Counted from the first letter of the stretch, positions 1 through 22,995 are shown. The stretch: 37,500 nucleotides of DNA from Anaeromyces robustus (GCA_002104895.1 MCFG01000160.1:75001-112500), one strand, 5' to 3'. Numbers and translations are program-made. The notes: generated by a model not told the origin, from the sequence alone.

Positions 1-1750
1 TAAATATACTATCATGTCATGATTTAAATTTAAAATTTGATAATAATAATAATAGTAATAATAATAATAATATTTCATACCCAAATACTTTAAAATTTTC
101 TACGATTTCTTCAATAATACCTCAATTATCAAATTTTAGTACATTAACTAATACTATTTCTTCTATAGACAATAAACACTTACAATCTAAAGTTTTTAAT
201 TTATCATATAATTCACAACACTATCAAATAACTTGTAAATATAATACAAAAACGGATAATGTAGATATTAATGTAGAAAAGCTATCAGAAAATTTAACTG
301 ATAATCTTACTTCAAAAACAACTACATCAACAAGTTCGACGTCCTCTACTACTGAAAATCCTTTTGCTAAAGAGACTATACTTAATGATGAACAAGGGTT
401 AGGTGAAAGAATAGAAGATATAAGTGAGAAAATTATGATCGCTAATAGAAATCATATCCTAAAACATCATAATATTATGAAAAAAATATTTAAAGATGGT
501 AATAATAAACATACTAAAGATGGTAATAATAATAAAGAAAATGGAACAAGAACAGGAAATGATATCGATAGTCATTCTGATAGTATAGAGAATAATAATA
601 ATAATGATGATATAGATAATCAAATGGTAAATGAAAAATCAACGCTTCAAACGAATAAAGATACAAATCATCATTTTCGTGTAAGACAAAAATCAAAGAA
701 AACATTTAAAAGTCGTAGACAAAGAAGAAGAGAAAAAAGAAAAGCAAAAAGAAGAGATTTAACTAATGAATTATTAACCTTTATATTATGGTTCATTTAT
801 AGTAATACTTTAGTATTATTAGTAGCATCAGCAGCTGCATTATCTTTTTCAATATTTATATTTAATAGTGTTCAATTTCAAGGTATAATAAGAAATATAT
901 ATATATAAAAGAAATATATATATTTTGAAATATACATAACATAATATATATATAAAGAATATTATTATATTTTTATATATAAAAATAATATTAATAATAT
1001 ATAATATATATATACTTGTAACTGTGAATATTATTATATATATTTTAAAATATTAATAGAATATGTTACAGGTATTTTAGGTGATTATTTAAGTAAAATT
1101 ACTGGATACAAAATTACTTTTGATTCTACAATGATACCATTATGGAAAGAAAAATCAATTATATTAAAAAATATTACAGTTCAATATAATGTAGATACTG
1201 TTAAAGAAATGAAACAAAAAGAATTAAAAAAGAAGAATAGAAAACAAAAAATTATTGGTTATTTAACATTTAATAAAAGTAAAATTAATACTGAAGAAGA
1301 AGAAATTGAAGTTGATGATAATTTTACTTATTATGATTTAAAAATTGATGAAATAGATATGTTCATTTCTCCAATGAAATATTTTAAAGGTAAAAAAAAA
1401 AAAAGAATAAAAAAAAAAAAAAAAAAAAAAAAAAAGATAAAAAATTAAAAAATAAGATAAAAAAAAATTTTTTTTTATTCTTTTTATTTTTATTTTTTTT
1501 TTTTTTTATTAATATTTAAAAATAATTGATAATTAATTAATATATATATAAATATAAATATAATTAATTTAATTAATTTATTTATTATTATTTTAATTAT
1601 TAGATAAAAATATTATAAAAAGATGTTTAGTAAAGGGTGTTCGTGGTGATATTGGTAAGTTTTTTTTATATTTATTTAATTATTTAACAATTAAATATAT
1701 ATACATACATATACGTATATTATATTATTTCTAATATAAAAATCTTAAAA

Positions 1751-1784
<34 letters not shown>

Positions 1785-3440
1785 TTTTTTTTTCTTTTAA
1801 AAATTTTTTTTATTAAATGTTATATATATATATTATTTATTTATTTATTTATTTAAATATATTCATATATTCATATAATAATTATATATAATTAGATCGT
1901 AGGAATATATATAATGATCCAAATGCTATATATGATCCAGCATATGAAAGACGAAAACATCATGATCGAGAATTTGCTATTAAGAAATTATCTATTGAAG
2001 ATATGAGTGTTAATATGCTATGTAAAAACTTTAGACCATATAAAATTGCAATATTTAATGCTGATTTATCAAAATTTAGACTTCGTTATATTGTTCATGA
2101 TATCCTTAGTGCTAATTCTATTGTGGGTATGTTGGATAGTAGTTTATTTAGTATTTATCGACCATATCATAATGCCCATCGTAAATCTCATATGAATGGT
2201 ATACCTGATGTTAGAAAGGTAATAAAATAATAATAATAATAATAAAATAAGATTAATATAAATATCCATGAATTATTATAATTTATTTATTTGAAACAAA
2301 AAAAAAATATTCATTTATTAATAAAAACAATTTTTATTATTATTATTATTATTATATGTATATATATATTTATATATTATTGATAAAATATAATTATATT
2401 ATATATTTATTGAAAAATTATTACTATGATGTCATTTATTCTTTTATATTAAAAATCAAAATATAAACCAAAAACCAACCAACCAACCAACCAAACAAAT
2501 AATAAACAATATGTATTCAATATATAAAATAAAATAAAATAAAATAAAATAAAATAAAATAAAATAAAAACAGAGTTATCTTAAGATTAATAGTTTACCT
2601 ATTGATTTCTTAAATAATGGTGATCCAGGACCATTTGGTTGGATTAATAAGGGTACTATTGATATTAATACTACAATGGAAATACCTCAAGTATTTAAAA
2701 CAAAGAATGAAGATATTGAATTAGATAAAACGATACCATTAACAGCTACTTTTGATGTTAAATTAGATAATCTTAAAGCTTCAGTACCTATGAAGCCACC
2801 AGAATTATCATACATGACTAGTGCTTTAATACGTCCTATTGTTGCTTATATGAATTCAAATCATACCTCAATTCCATTATCATTTGAATTTGAATTACCA
2901 ATGGTAAAAAAAAAAAAAGATTATTATTATTATAATATTAAAAATTATTTTTTTTTTACATATTATTAATATAATTTAATTCTATATATATATATAATTT
3001 CTATATATACTATTATTTTATTTATGTTTTTTTATTTATGTTATATATTTTATACTACAAATTTCTATTTTTTATATGTTTTTATTATTTCTTATATATT
3101 TTTATTTTTATATATATGTTTTAATATATATATATATATTTCTATTTTTTTTTTTACATTAATTTCTATTATATATATATATATATATTATTTTTTATAT
3201 ATTATTTCAATTTCAATTTTTGTTTTTTTAAATTTTCAGGATAATCTTGATGGATCATGGACATTATTTGATTCAGAAATTGCTAGTGCTTTTGGTACTG
3301 GTATGGGTACATCCATAGCAGAACTTGTTAAGAATGAAAGGGAACGTAATAAAGCTATTAAACATGTAGGATTATGGAGTTTACAATCAGTATCTAAAAA
3401 TGTTGTTAATATTTATGAACAAGCTAGAGGTATAAAATAA
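1..3440 (+). CDS. MDM31: Mdm31/Mdm32-family mitochondrial (hydrogenosomal) inner-membrane protein, 5' partial
   Basis: Family role: Mdm31/Mdm32 are yeast mitochondrial inner-membrane proteins needed for organelle shape and mtDNA inheritance. Inferred exons: <1-882, 1060-1389, 1604-1654, 1896-2218, 2574-2903 and 3240-3440, all GT-AG; the frame is open from base 3 and 704 residues are visible. The frame has no stop back to the left edge, so the true start lies outside the window. The first exon encodes an Asn/Ser/Thr-rich low-complexity region, then a basic Arg/Lys stretch, then a hydrophobic membrane segment at about 768-873. Family-like signatures follow in order: [54 protein letters not shown] and [11 protein letters not shown], ending in [12 protein letters not shown]. 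The Asn-rich N-terminal part is longer than I expect for yeast Mdm31. MDM31 versus MDM32 cannot be decided by eye. Confidence 0.85.
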
Positions 3441-3589
3441 AATAAAATAAAATAAAAAACTTTTTTTTTTTAATTATTTAATGATAAATCATTGAAATTT
3501 GTATTAAGTGAAAATAATAAATAAATAATAATAAAATAATAATAAAAATAAAAAAAAAAATAATAAAAAAATAAAAATTATAAAAATTA

Positions 3590-3620
<31 letters not shown>

Positions 3621-4202
3621 AAAAAATTATTATATAGTTATTACATGTAGTATTATATTTATTATTTATTATTATTATCATTTTTGTATTCTTTTCATTT
3701 ATTATTATTATTTATAATTATTTACTATACATATATAATCTATCTATCGATATCAAATTGCTTTTTTTTTTTTTTTAATATATTTATCCAACATAATAAA
3801 TTTATATCAAAGAATTTATATATTAATCTATCATGTTATAAATATATAATCATCATTACTTAGTTTTTATTTATTTATTTAAAATTTATAGAATTTAATA
3901 ATTTTATTATTACATATATATATATAATTTGAAAAAGAAAAAATAAATAATGATAGCTATAATTTTAATTATGATTAGAAAAATTATTTTATTTTCATTC
4001 AATCGTTTTTTTTTTTTTTTTTTTTCATAATTTTTTTTAATAATATGAGAAAAATTTATTAAAAATTTAATAATTGAAATTAAAAACAAAAAAACAACAA
4101 AGCAATAAATGATAAATATAAAAAAAAGTTATAACAAAATATATGTATATAAATAATATATTTAATGAAGAAAATGAAAAGAATACTTTTTTTTTTGTAT
4201 TT

Positions 4203-4262
<60 letters not shown>

Positions 4263-4500
4263 ATATAATTTATTAATCACTAATTATATATTTTATAATT
4301 ATATAATTAAAAAAATAATAGGTGTAAAAGCATATACATAAGGATAGAAATTTAATTGAGTATCTTTATAAGATATATATATATATTTTAAAAAAAAAGA
4401 AAAAAAGAAAAAAGGGAATCAAAGAGAAAATATATATTCAACTGTAAAAGAATTTGCTATTGAAATTTGAAATTATTATTAAAATAAAAGAAAGAAAAAG

Positions 4501-4535
<35 letters not shown>

Positions 4536-4629
4536 GAGAAGAAACAATTACAGAAAAATAAAAAAACAAAAAAAAAAAAAAACAAAAAAAAAAATAAAAA
4601 AAGCAAAAAAAAAATAAAAAAACAAAAAC

Positions 4630-4669
<40 letters not shown>

Positions 4670-6171
4670 AACAAAAATAAACAAAAACCAAAAACTATAA
4701 TAAAAACAAAAAAAAAAAAAAAAAAAAAAGATAAAAAAAAATAAAATAATAAAATAAAAATAAAATAAAAATAAAAAGAAACATAAAAAAGTCAAAATAA
4801 TAAAAAAAAAAAAAAACATGAAAAACGAAAAAAGTAATAAATAGAGAAAAACACAAAAACAAAATTTAAATTATTATATTATTGATAATTTTTTTTATTT
4901 TTATTTTTATTTTATATTTTTTTATTTTATTTATTTTATTTTTTTTTTTTTTTTCATTTATTTATTAGACTATATATTTTAACGTATTTTTTTTTTTAAT
5001 AAAAAAAAAAAAAAAAAGAAGAAAAACAGGAATAATAATATTATTATAAAAAAAAAAAAGATAAAATAAAATTAATTAAAAAAAAAAGAGAAAAAAAAGA
5101 GAAAAAAAAAAAAAGTTATATATAATATATATTTATTTATTTAATAATTAATAATAATGATAAATCTATATTTTTTTTTGTTTTTTTTTAGTTAAAATTA
5201 ATAAATTTTTTTAAACTAAGCACTATTATAAAATAATGATTTTTATAAGTATATAATAATAATAATAATAATAAAAGATACATACATTTAAATATAAAGT
5301 AAATAAAAGCATAAAAAAAAAAATAAAAAAAAAAAAAAATAAAAAAAAAATAAAAAAAAATTTTTGTCTTTAAAACTTGTATATTTATCATATTTATAGT
5401 TTATATTATAGACAGGCAAAAAAAAAAAAAAAAAAGTAACTTTTTTTTTTATATATATACAGTTATAGTTATATTTATATATTTATTTATTTATTTTTCA
5501 ATAAGAAAAAGATTAAATATTTTTTATTTTATATTTCTTTATTTTTTTTTTTTTATATTATACTTTAATATATTTTTATTTAGATATTACATAAATGAAA
5601 TAGGTTTTTTTTTTTTTTCTTTAAATTAAAATTTATTCAAAAATTTTTAATAATAGTTTTTAGTTATATTAATGGGTAATAAATGATTAATGTTTTTTTT
5701 TTTTTAATGAAAAGTAATTAAATGATTATTATTTTAATTATTAAATAGTATTTATAATTCTATATGTATAATATTATTTGATTTTTATGGTTAATTTAAA
5801 TAAATGAAGAAATGACAAATAAATAAATATATATATATATAAATGAATGAATAAGTGAATGAATAAATATATAAATAAATAAATAAATAAATAAATAAAT
5901 TGATAAATAAATAAATAAATGAATGAATAAAAAAAAAAGAGTATTCTTATAATAAAAAATGAATTAATATATAGTATATATATATATATATATATAAAAC
6001 AAAAATAATATAAATATTAAAATAAATATTTAAATCTAATAATTTCTAATGTGATGTGTTAATTAATTCAATCGTTTTATATGACTTATTTTATTTTTAT
6101 ATTTTATTTATTAATAAATATAAAAATCATATATTTTTTTATATTTAATTATTTGATTTATTATTAGCTAA
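3441..6171. other. gene-free A/T-rich spacer between convergent genes
   Basis: This spacer lies between the 3' ends of the MDM31-like gene and the RAD54B-like gene. It holds long A and T homopolymers (densest at 4200-5100 and 5290-5360), an ATT run near 3595-3620, an AAAT-type run near 5866-5930 and short TA runs. Open frames here encode only Phe/Leu/Ile/Tyr or Lys/Asn repeats produced by homopolymers. No coding signal, RNA gene or transposon was seen. Confidence 0.7.
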
Positions 6172-14831
<8,660 letters not shown>

Positions 14832-15774
14832 TTAAAAAGAACCAAGTGCCATTCTTTTTCCCTTTTTACGACCTAATTGAAATTGTCTTGCCATTTCAAA
14901 TTGTTTTTCCATATCATTATCAACTTTTTTAGAGAATTTCTCATCAATTGCTGAAAGATGTTGATAATTATTAGTTGAAGTTGAAGGTTTTAAAGAACCG
15001 AAAAGTCCCTTCTTTTTACCAGAAGCTGAAGAATTAATAGTTGAAGTATCATTTACATTTTCTGATTTTTTTGCACCTAAAAGACGTAAAAATTTTTCTT
15101 TTTTTTGACTATCACCATTAAAAGTTGCTTTACTCCAATCGTTCCAATGTCCACTACTACTTGTATTATTAGTATTGGAAGTAGTTTCAACTTTTTCTTC
15201 TTTTTTTACTTTTTCATCTGTTTTATCTATTTTTTCCTTTTTTTCTTTTTTATCCTTTTTATCTTTTTTATCTTTATGTTCTTTTTTATCCTTTTTTTCT
15301 TTTTTTTCTTTCTTTTCCTTTTTATCCTTTTTTTCTTTCTTTTCCTTTTTATCCTTTTTTTCTTTCTTTTCTTTCTTTTCCTTTTTATCTTTTTTTTCTT
15401 TCTTTTCTTTTTTTTCTTTTTTATCTTTATGCTTCTTTTCTTTTACTTTTTAATATTTGATAATATATTATATATATAAATATATGATATTTTTAAATTT
15501 TTTTAGATATAAAATAAGAATAAAAAAATAATTATACATATATATGTATATGAAAGATTTTAAAATTAGATTTCATATATTTTTGAAATTATAATTTTAA
15601 TTATACTAAAATATAAATAATAATTTTATATTTATATTCTTTCTAATAATATTAAAAAATTAATAAAATTTATAGTTATGTACCTTTTTCTTCATCTTCA
15701 AGTTTTAATTTTTTTTCTTTTTTTTCTTCTAATTCATTTTCTGATTTATTCTCGTGCTTTCTTTTATGACCCAT
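14832..15774 (-). CDS. lysine-rich protein with C-terminal SMAP (small acidic protein) domain
   Basis: Two exons: 15774-15684, then from 15439 (or 15445) to 14832, giving 232 or 234 residues. The start is a single ATG encoding MGHKRKHENK. The N-terminal half is a long run of short Lys/Glu/Asp repeats (KKEKKDKK type, about residues 30-100), a likely charged helix and nuclear/nucleolar targeting segment. The C-terminal part has the SMAP-domain signature, a Trp followed by KEKFLRLLGAKK, then a Gly/Lys-rich loop and the end FQLGRKKGKRMALGSF. The architecture resembles human KNOP1 (lysine-rich nucleolar protein) more than the small acidic protein itself, but function in fungi is unknown. Exon 2 has two in-frame tandem acceptor AGs six bases apart. 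The FOP-like gene lies upstream on the same strand. Confidence 0.75.
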
Positions 15775-16463
15775 ATTGAATTTGTACTTTTTTTACTTTT
15801 TTTTTTTTAAAGTTAATTTATATATACAAATTATTGAATAAATTATTGAAAATAAAAAATATTAATTTATTACTTATAAATAAATTTATTTGTTATTATT
15901 TAATTAATTAATATAGATATATAAGACAAAAGAATCAATTATACAAAATCTACCTTTAATTCTTATTTAATACTTATAATATTATAATCAAAAAGTTTTT
16001 TTTTTTTTTTTTTTAAAAAAAAATTTTTTTCAACAAATTAAAATTTTTCATCTTGAAAATTTTAACGAAACACGTGAAAATATTTATTTATGTTTTATAT
16101 ACATTTATTTATGAATATTATTAAATAATTACTTAAAAAAATTATTTTTAAATTTAAAAAATAATCATTTTATAATTGCAACAATAAAAATTATTGATAT
16201 ACATAAAAAGAAAGGTATATATATAAAATAACATATAGTTTTTAATGTTATTTTATTTTAATATTTATATAGTATTTTTAATATTTTTTTCATTTTAGTT
16301 TTTTAATACTTTAAGATAAAGGAAAAAAAAACTAAAATTTTTTTAGTGTATATATTTATTAATAATATAAAGTCTATTTAAAATATATATTATTTTTCAT
16401 CATGAAAAATTATAATATTTCTTTTTTAATTTTTTTTATTATGTATTTGTAATAAATATTTTC
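15775..16463. other. short intergenic region between two minus-strand genes
   Basis: This separates the 3' end of the FOP-like gene from the start of the SMAP-domain gene and presumably carries the latter's promoter. Only A/T runs and TA-rich sequence are visible. No gene or recognisable site was found. Confidence 0.6.
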
Positions 16464-18474
16464 TTAATTAACTACAGAATTATCTTTTAATTCTGGTTCT
16501 TCATAATAATCATATTTTGATACATTTTCTGAAGTTAAACTACAATCACTTGTTTGTAAATCTGTTTCCATTATCTTTATTATGAAAATTATTTTATTTG
16601 AAAAAAAAGAAAAAAAAAAAGAAAACAAAATATTTATTATTGAGATTTAATTAATTATATATATATATATATAAAATTTAGTTCAATCAATAATTATATA
16701 GTTGATACATACATAAGAATCACTATTAGAATCATCACTCTTATTTTCAGAATCATCGTCATCATCTATTATTCTTTATATTAAATAATATATGTATATT
16801 TTTAATGTTATATTGTAATTATTTATACTTTTATAATATTTTAAATTATATATTAATGTAGAAGTTTAGTTACATTTCTTTTTTTCTGTCATCAAGTACA
16901 TTATTATTATCATCATTATTATTTGAAATATTCTTTTCTGTTTTTATTTAATAATCATTTTATATAATAATTAATTATATTATTTAATGTTATTTAATGT
17001 TCATTTGAATTATAGAAATATGTACCCATTCCAAAATTAGTAGTTGAATTTGATAGTATATTTCCATCCAATTTAAAATTATCTATGTCTGTATTAATAA
17101 TTATAAAAAAATTATAAATTGTAAATTTTTTGTATATTAACAATATATTGCTATTATTTTTTGTAAATTAATATTTAAATTTAAATTATATTTACCATCC
17201 ATTGAATTTAATATACTTGAGTCAACATTCTTTTAAATATATATAAATTTAAATATATGAATAAATATAATGAATATATAAATGATGTACATTGAAAAAA
17301 GTTTTTTTTTTCTTAATATATATATAATATTATTTTTTTTGCATATTATAGGATATATATAGTATATATATATTTACAGATTTAAATTGTGATCTTAAAA
17401 TAGTATAAAGAAGTGGTGGTTCTTTATTATTATCATCTTGTTTATTTGATTCAGGCTTATATATATATTTATTTTAATTAATGTGATTAATGAGATATAT
17501 AAATATTTATATTAGAATAATACTGTTTTTAATATATCATATATATGCTTATATTTAATAATTACTAATGAAGCTTCAGCTAAAAGAACTGATTTAGTAT
17601 AAGTCATACCGTAATAACTCAGAAAATCACATATTAATTCTAATGCTTTTATACCTTTATATTTAAATTCAGTTTAATTTTTATTATATGTAATAAAATA
17701 TATAATGAGTAAAGAAAAAACATTAGTAATATAACAAATATAATGATATATAAATTAAATAAATATAAAAAAAAAGAATTATGAATAAAACTCATTGATT
17801 ATTTATACATTTATGTACATATACGAACATAAAAATATAATTGTAATTAAATATTAATATATATAAGATAGACTTTTTTTCCTTTTCATATCTAATTATC
17901 ATCACAATCATTCATTTTTTTTTATTCTTTAATTATTGTTTTTAATATTTTTAATTTAAAAAAATGTTGCATATTTTCATAAAAAATTAATAAATACATA
18001 AAACAAAAAAAAAAAAAAAAAAGATAAAAAATATTCGCTAACCTCCATCTAAATTTTTTATTGTATTTATTTTTTTTATATTTTCATCACGATTTTTTAT
18101 TTGAACACTTGAATTTTTATTTGAATTAATAACAGAAAATACAGATGCTCTCAATTCAGCCTAATATATAAAATATATTTATATTGATGTTAATTTCAGA
18201 TATATTATACATAAATATGACAATTGATATTTAATAATATACATATATGTATATGTATTTTTTATAATTATATTATATTAATTATTGATACTATAAACCA
18301 TAATATTATTTTCTACATTGAAGAAAAAAAATAATATGGAATAAGAATATAATATAAAATATTCTATCTTTTATCTTTTATTATTATTACTTTTATTTTT
18401 CCAAGAGTACCATCTTTTACTAAAGAATTTGATACTAATCTTTTTAAATTTTCTAATTCTTTTGTTGATTTCAT
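16464..18474 (-). CDS. FOP/CEP20-like LisH centrosomal (basal-body) protein
   Basis: Role by family: FOP (CEP43) and CEP20 are LisH dimerisation proteins of centrioles and basal bodies that act in microtubule anchoring and ciliogenesis. Nine exons, 5' to 3': 18474-18391, 18160-18043, 17654-17566, 17455-17378, 17229-17196, 17088-17026, 16937-16874, 16773-16713, 16574-16464, giving 233 residues in frame. The N-terminus reads LVKDGTLGKIKAELRASVF (about 19-37), which closely follows the FOP pattern of a helix, then GxLxxIKAELRAxVF. Next is the LisH helix pair at 68-97 (ICDFLSYYGMTYTKSVLLAE). The rest is Asn/Ser-rich with an acidic DDDDDSE tract and a terminal SKYDYYEEPEL, reminiscent of the acidic FOP tail. 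The start is the only ATG ahead of this domain. CEP43 versus CEP20 assignment is uncertain; length lies between the two. Confidence 0.8.
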
Positions 18475-21084
18475 TATTAATAATAGTTAATAGATGAATT
18501 AAATATATTTAATTTATTTTTCTGCTTTTTTCTTTTTTTTTTTTTTTTTTTTGTTATTTATTATTTTTATAATTTTCTGTTTGAAAAAATAAATAATTTT
18601 ATATGTTAGAAAATAAACTTTTGTTTTTTATTATTTCGCAGTCAATTTAATTATTAATTCTAATATTTTTAAATATTGTTTATTATTATAATTTATAGTT
18701 TACCATTTTAATTTTTATTATATTAAAAATAAGGTTAAAGTTTGTTGGTTCCATTAGTAAATTATAAAAATTTTAATTAAGAATGAAAAACAAATAAAAA
18801 AGAAAAATAAAAATAAAAAAAAAAAAAACTTTTATTGATAATTGAATATTAGAGAAAATAAAAAAAAAATTTTTTTAAATAGATTATCTCCATTTTTTAT
18901 AAATTATTTTTTTAAATTATAAAGAGTATTATTATTGAGAATCATTGAGATTTTATTTTATACTAATATTATCAATATCAATATATATTAAATAATCTTT
19001 TTAATATATTAATAAATTAAGCTTTTTTTTTTTTTTTTTTTTTTTTTCATTTCTCATCTTTCTTTTTTTTTTTTTTTTCATATATTTATAAATACATATT
19101 AATTGATGAAAAAATAAAAATATTATATGGAAAGATTAGTAATTAAAATGAAATGATTATTGTTATGTATTCAAATATGCAATATAAATCATAAATTATG
19201 TTATAAATATTATTTATTTACACAATAATAATAAATCTTTTTTTTTTTTTTTATTTTACTATTATCAATATCAATTATCTGTTACATGCTATCATTTATA
19301 AAAAAAAGTAATCTTTCATATCTAAAACAGAAAAGTTTAATATTTAATATATAAGATAAATTAATAGTATAAAATTTCCATATTTAAATTTTCATTATAG
19401 CTTTTATTGTATTATCAATTGATTATTTTATTGTATTTTATTTATTTTATAATATTTTTTTTGTTTTATTATTTTAGTTATTATATATATAGTTTTTTTT
19501 TATTATATTTATTACTATTTGACTATTATGTTTTTTTGTTTAATAATTCTCTATCATTTATTATATTTTGTTTCAAAATTACTATTTTTTTTTTTTTTTT
19601 TTTTTTTTTTTGTTTCCTACACTTTTTTACTTTTTAATTATTTATTTATTCCACATTATTTAATTAATTATAAACATATATTAATATATGGATGAATTAA
19701 TTATTAAGTGGAAAATCATATAAAATAAAGTTTAGTCCTTTTTAAATTTATCATTCAGTGTCAGTATATTGATTTTATTAATTAATATATACGATTAAAT
19801 TATGTTAGTATTAACACAAATTTCTTTTTTAAGTAATTTTAAATTATTAAAATTATTTGATTTGGTTGGAATTAATTCTAATATATACTTTATGAATTAT
19901 AATATAATATATTATTTAATTAAATTAAATAATATCGATTATAATTAATAAATAAACGTATATAAATGTATAAATAAATATAAAGTAAATAAGTAAATAA
20001 ATTATATAAAATAAATAAATAAATAAATATATAAGGTTAATATATAAAACAAAAAAACACTAGTAATAAATAATAAAATAAAAAGAAAATATAAATATAT
20101 ACCAAAAATAAATAGAATTAAATAATTTATATATATTATATATTAATAAATATATTATTTATATCATTAATAATAATTAATACATTTAAAATGTATTGAG
20201 AATATATTATATTATATTATATATAATGAAATAGAATTTTTTATGTTTTCTATTATAATGCAATAAAAGCAACAGAAAAAAAAAAAACATTTTTGTTTTT
20301 TTGAACTAAAAATCTTTTTTTTTTTTTTTTTTTTTTTTTTTTATTTTAAAAAAGTAAAAATTAATATAAATATATATATAAGTAATTAAGTGTAATTAAT
20401 AAAAAGCAATTAATAATAATAATAATATAATAATAACAATAATAATAAATAAAAAATAAATCAAATACAATTTAATAGAATAAAAATAAATTTTGTTTTT
20501 TTTTTTTAGAATTGTTTAAAATAAAAAGAAATAAGCCAAAATTTGTTTTGTTTTATTTCTTTTATTCTTAAATATTACTAAATTATATATATAACTCAGA
20601 AAACGCATAAATATAGTATCGTTTTTTTTTTTTATTTTTATTTAATTTTAATTTAAATTATAGTAATTGATAAATCAATATTTATACAATAGAATATATT
20701 AAAGATAAAAAAAAAAAAAAAACAAAAACAATTAACAAGCAATAATTCAATATAAGAAATATAAATTAAAAAAATAATGTATATATATTTTATAAAAATA
20801 AATAAATGAATAAAAATTTTATTATAAAACAATTACTCACAAGATTTTAAATATACAACAAAAATATACAACAAATAATATATACAATAAAAGAATATAC
20901 AATAAAAATATACAACAAGTAATAAATACAATAAAAATATATATAAAAAATAAATAAATAAATTATATAAAGATAAATAATATTATATATATATATATTT
21001 ATATTTACTTTTAAAAATAAATAGAATAATATAATAAAATAATAAATTAGTAGTTTAAGAAAAAAAAAAAACATATATATTAAA
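18475..21084. other. intergenic region between divergent genes
   Basis: This is a shared upstream region of the FOP-like gene (minus) and the Hsp70-like gene (plus). It is A/T-rich with homopolymers near 18537-18552, 19025-19047, 19585-19610 and 20315-20342. No coding frame, RNA gene or specific promoter element stands out. The open frame around 19407-19637 is Phe/Tyr/Leu low complexity. Confidence 0.65.
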
Positions 21085-22957
21085 ATGTTGATTGTTGGTA
21101 TTGATATAGGTTCATATTTTACAACCTATGCTTATTCATATGAATTTGAGAATAAAACATTTTTAAAGTCAGCAAAATTTCTTTCAGGTTTTAATTTAGA
21201 AAAAGTTGTTCAGGATGATACCGTTTATATTATTAAGAAACTTTTGAGTTTGGAAAGAAATACAGATCCTGTACCAAAGAATTTTATGTTTCTTACAGAA
21301 ATGCTTACAGAAAAGGATTTTTTAAATGAAGTAAGAAAATATGTTGGCCGTATTGTAAAAATTATTCCTGTGGATCAAGATGAGTCTGATGATAAGGTAA
21401 AAAAAAAAAAAAAAAAGAAAAAACAAAAAACAAATATTATAATTAATTTTATTTATTTATTTATTTATTTATCATATTTAATAAATAAATAAAAATTGAG
21501 ATATATTATAATTTATTATTATTTTTATTTTTTGATAAAATTAATAATGAATATAAAAAAAAAAAAATTAATAATAATAATAATTTTATTATTTTATTAC
21601 TATTTATATAAATAGTATTTTATTGTTTCTTATCCAAGAGGTTTATTACCACATCCTTTATCAAAAATTTATTTAGAACTTGTTTGCCAAGCAATTATTA
21701 AGGGTATTCGTAGCCATAAACAATATAAAAATTCAAAAATATTTTTCATTACTGACTATGAAGGTTATTATTATAATATTAATATATGAATATAATAAAA
21801 TATAAATATCAATGTTATATATAGAAAATTTTCATTGAAATGTGAAGAAAAATTTTTTCATTTTAATTATTATTATTATTATTATTATTAATTTTTTTTT
21901 TATATTTATTTATACACTTATTTTTAATTTATATTCAAAAATTTTATTAATAATTTTTTATTATTATAAATTAATTTATTTTTATCATATCCCTTTTTTT
22001 TTATTATAATATATTAATATTTTTATTTTTTATATTTTTTTTAACCTCCTTTATTTTTATGTTTTCAAATTATAATAATAATAATAATAATAATAATAGC
22101 TTTTAGACAATGTTATAAGGAGTTATTAATAAGAAAACAAAGAAGTGAGATGATTGAAAATGCACCACCAGGCAGCAGTATACCATTAGATTTTAATAAT
22201 CTTTCAAAAAAATATTCAAAAAGTTTAGTATTAATGAATGATAAAGATTCAAATACACTTTCAATTATTGATAATAAAGATTATGAAAAAGCTTACGAAG
22301 AATTATTAGAAATTGATGCTATTTTTAATTCATTAAATGATATAGATGTTGAAACATATAAGACTTTATATATTGATTTTGGTCTTAAATCTATACGTTT
22401 CCATTATTCTGAATTTATTAATATTATAAAACCAATTAAAAATACTATTGTTGATGATATTACTGATATTTTAATTGAACAACATTTATCCAACTTTTGC
22501 TATAATTTAACTAGTGATAATCAAAAGAAATTAAGAGCTCAATTAAGAGAAGATGTTAGTACTATTATTTTACCAAAATTCACTGAAACTGACTGTCAAT
22601 CATATCAACATGAATTTAAATTTGAATTAATTCATATACTTAAAATTACTAGGGAAATGATTGATTTATATATTCAATCCACTTTATTATGTGATGTTAT
22701 TGAACGTATCTATGAAAATGCAAATTCACCTATTCGTTGTATAGAATTATGTGGTAAGTAATGAATAATTAAAATAAAAATCAATAATGAATAATAAAAA
22801 ATAAATAATAAAATAAATAATAAAGTAAATAATAAAATAAAATAGCCATAAATAATTAATGAAATTATAAAATATTATTATTTAAAATTTTTTTTATAAA
22901 AAAATTTATTTTTTTATTTATAATCATTATGTTTTTGTTAATATATATATATATATC

Positions 22958-22995
<38 letters not shown>

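Noticed and set aside
4438-4819. Overlapping minus-strand poly-Phe frames
   Set aside because: Produced by poly-A tracts on the plus strand; no complex sequence or start context.
15105-15479. Plus-strand Phe/Ser/Leu-rich frames antisense to the SMAP gene
   Set aside because: Shadow of the lysine-rich repeat coded on the minus strand, where a SMAP signature and a splice structure are present.
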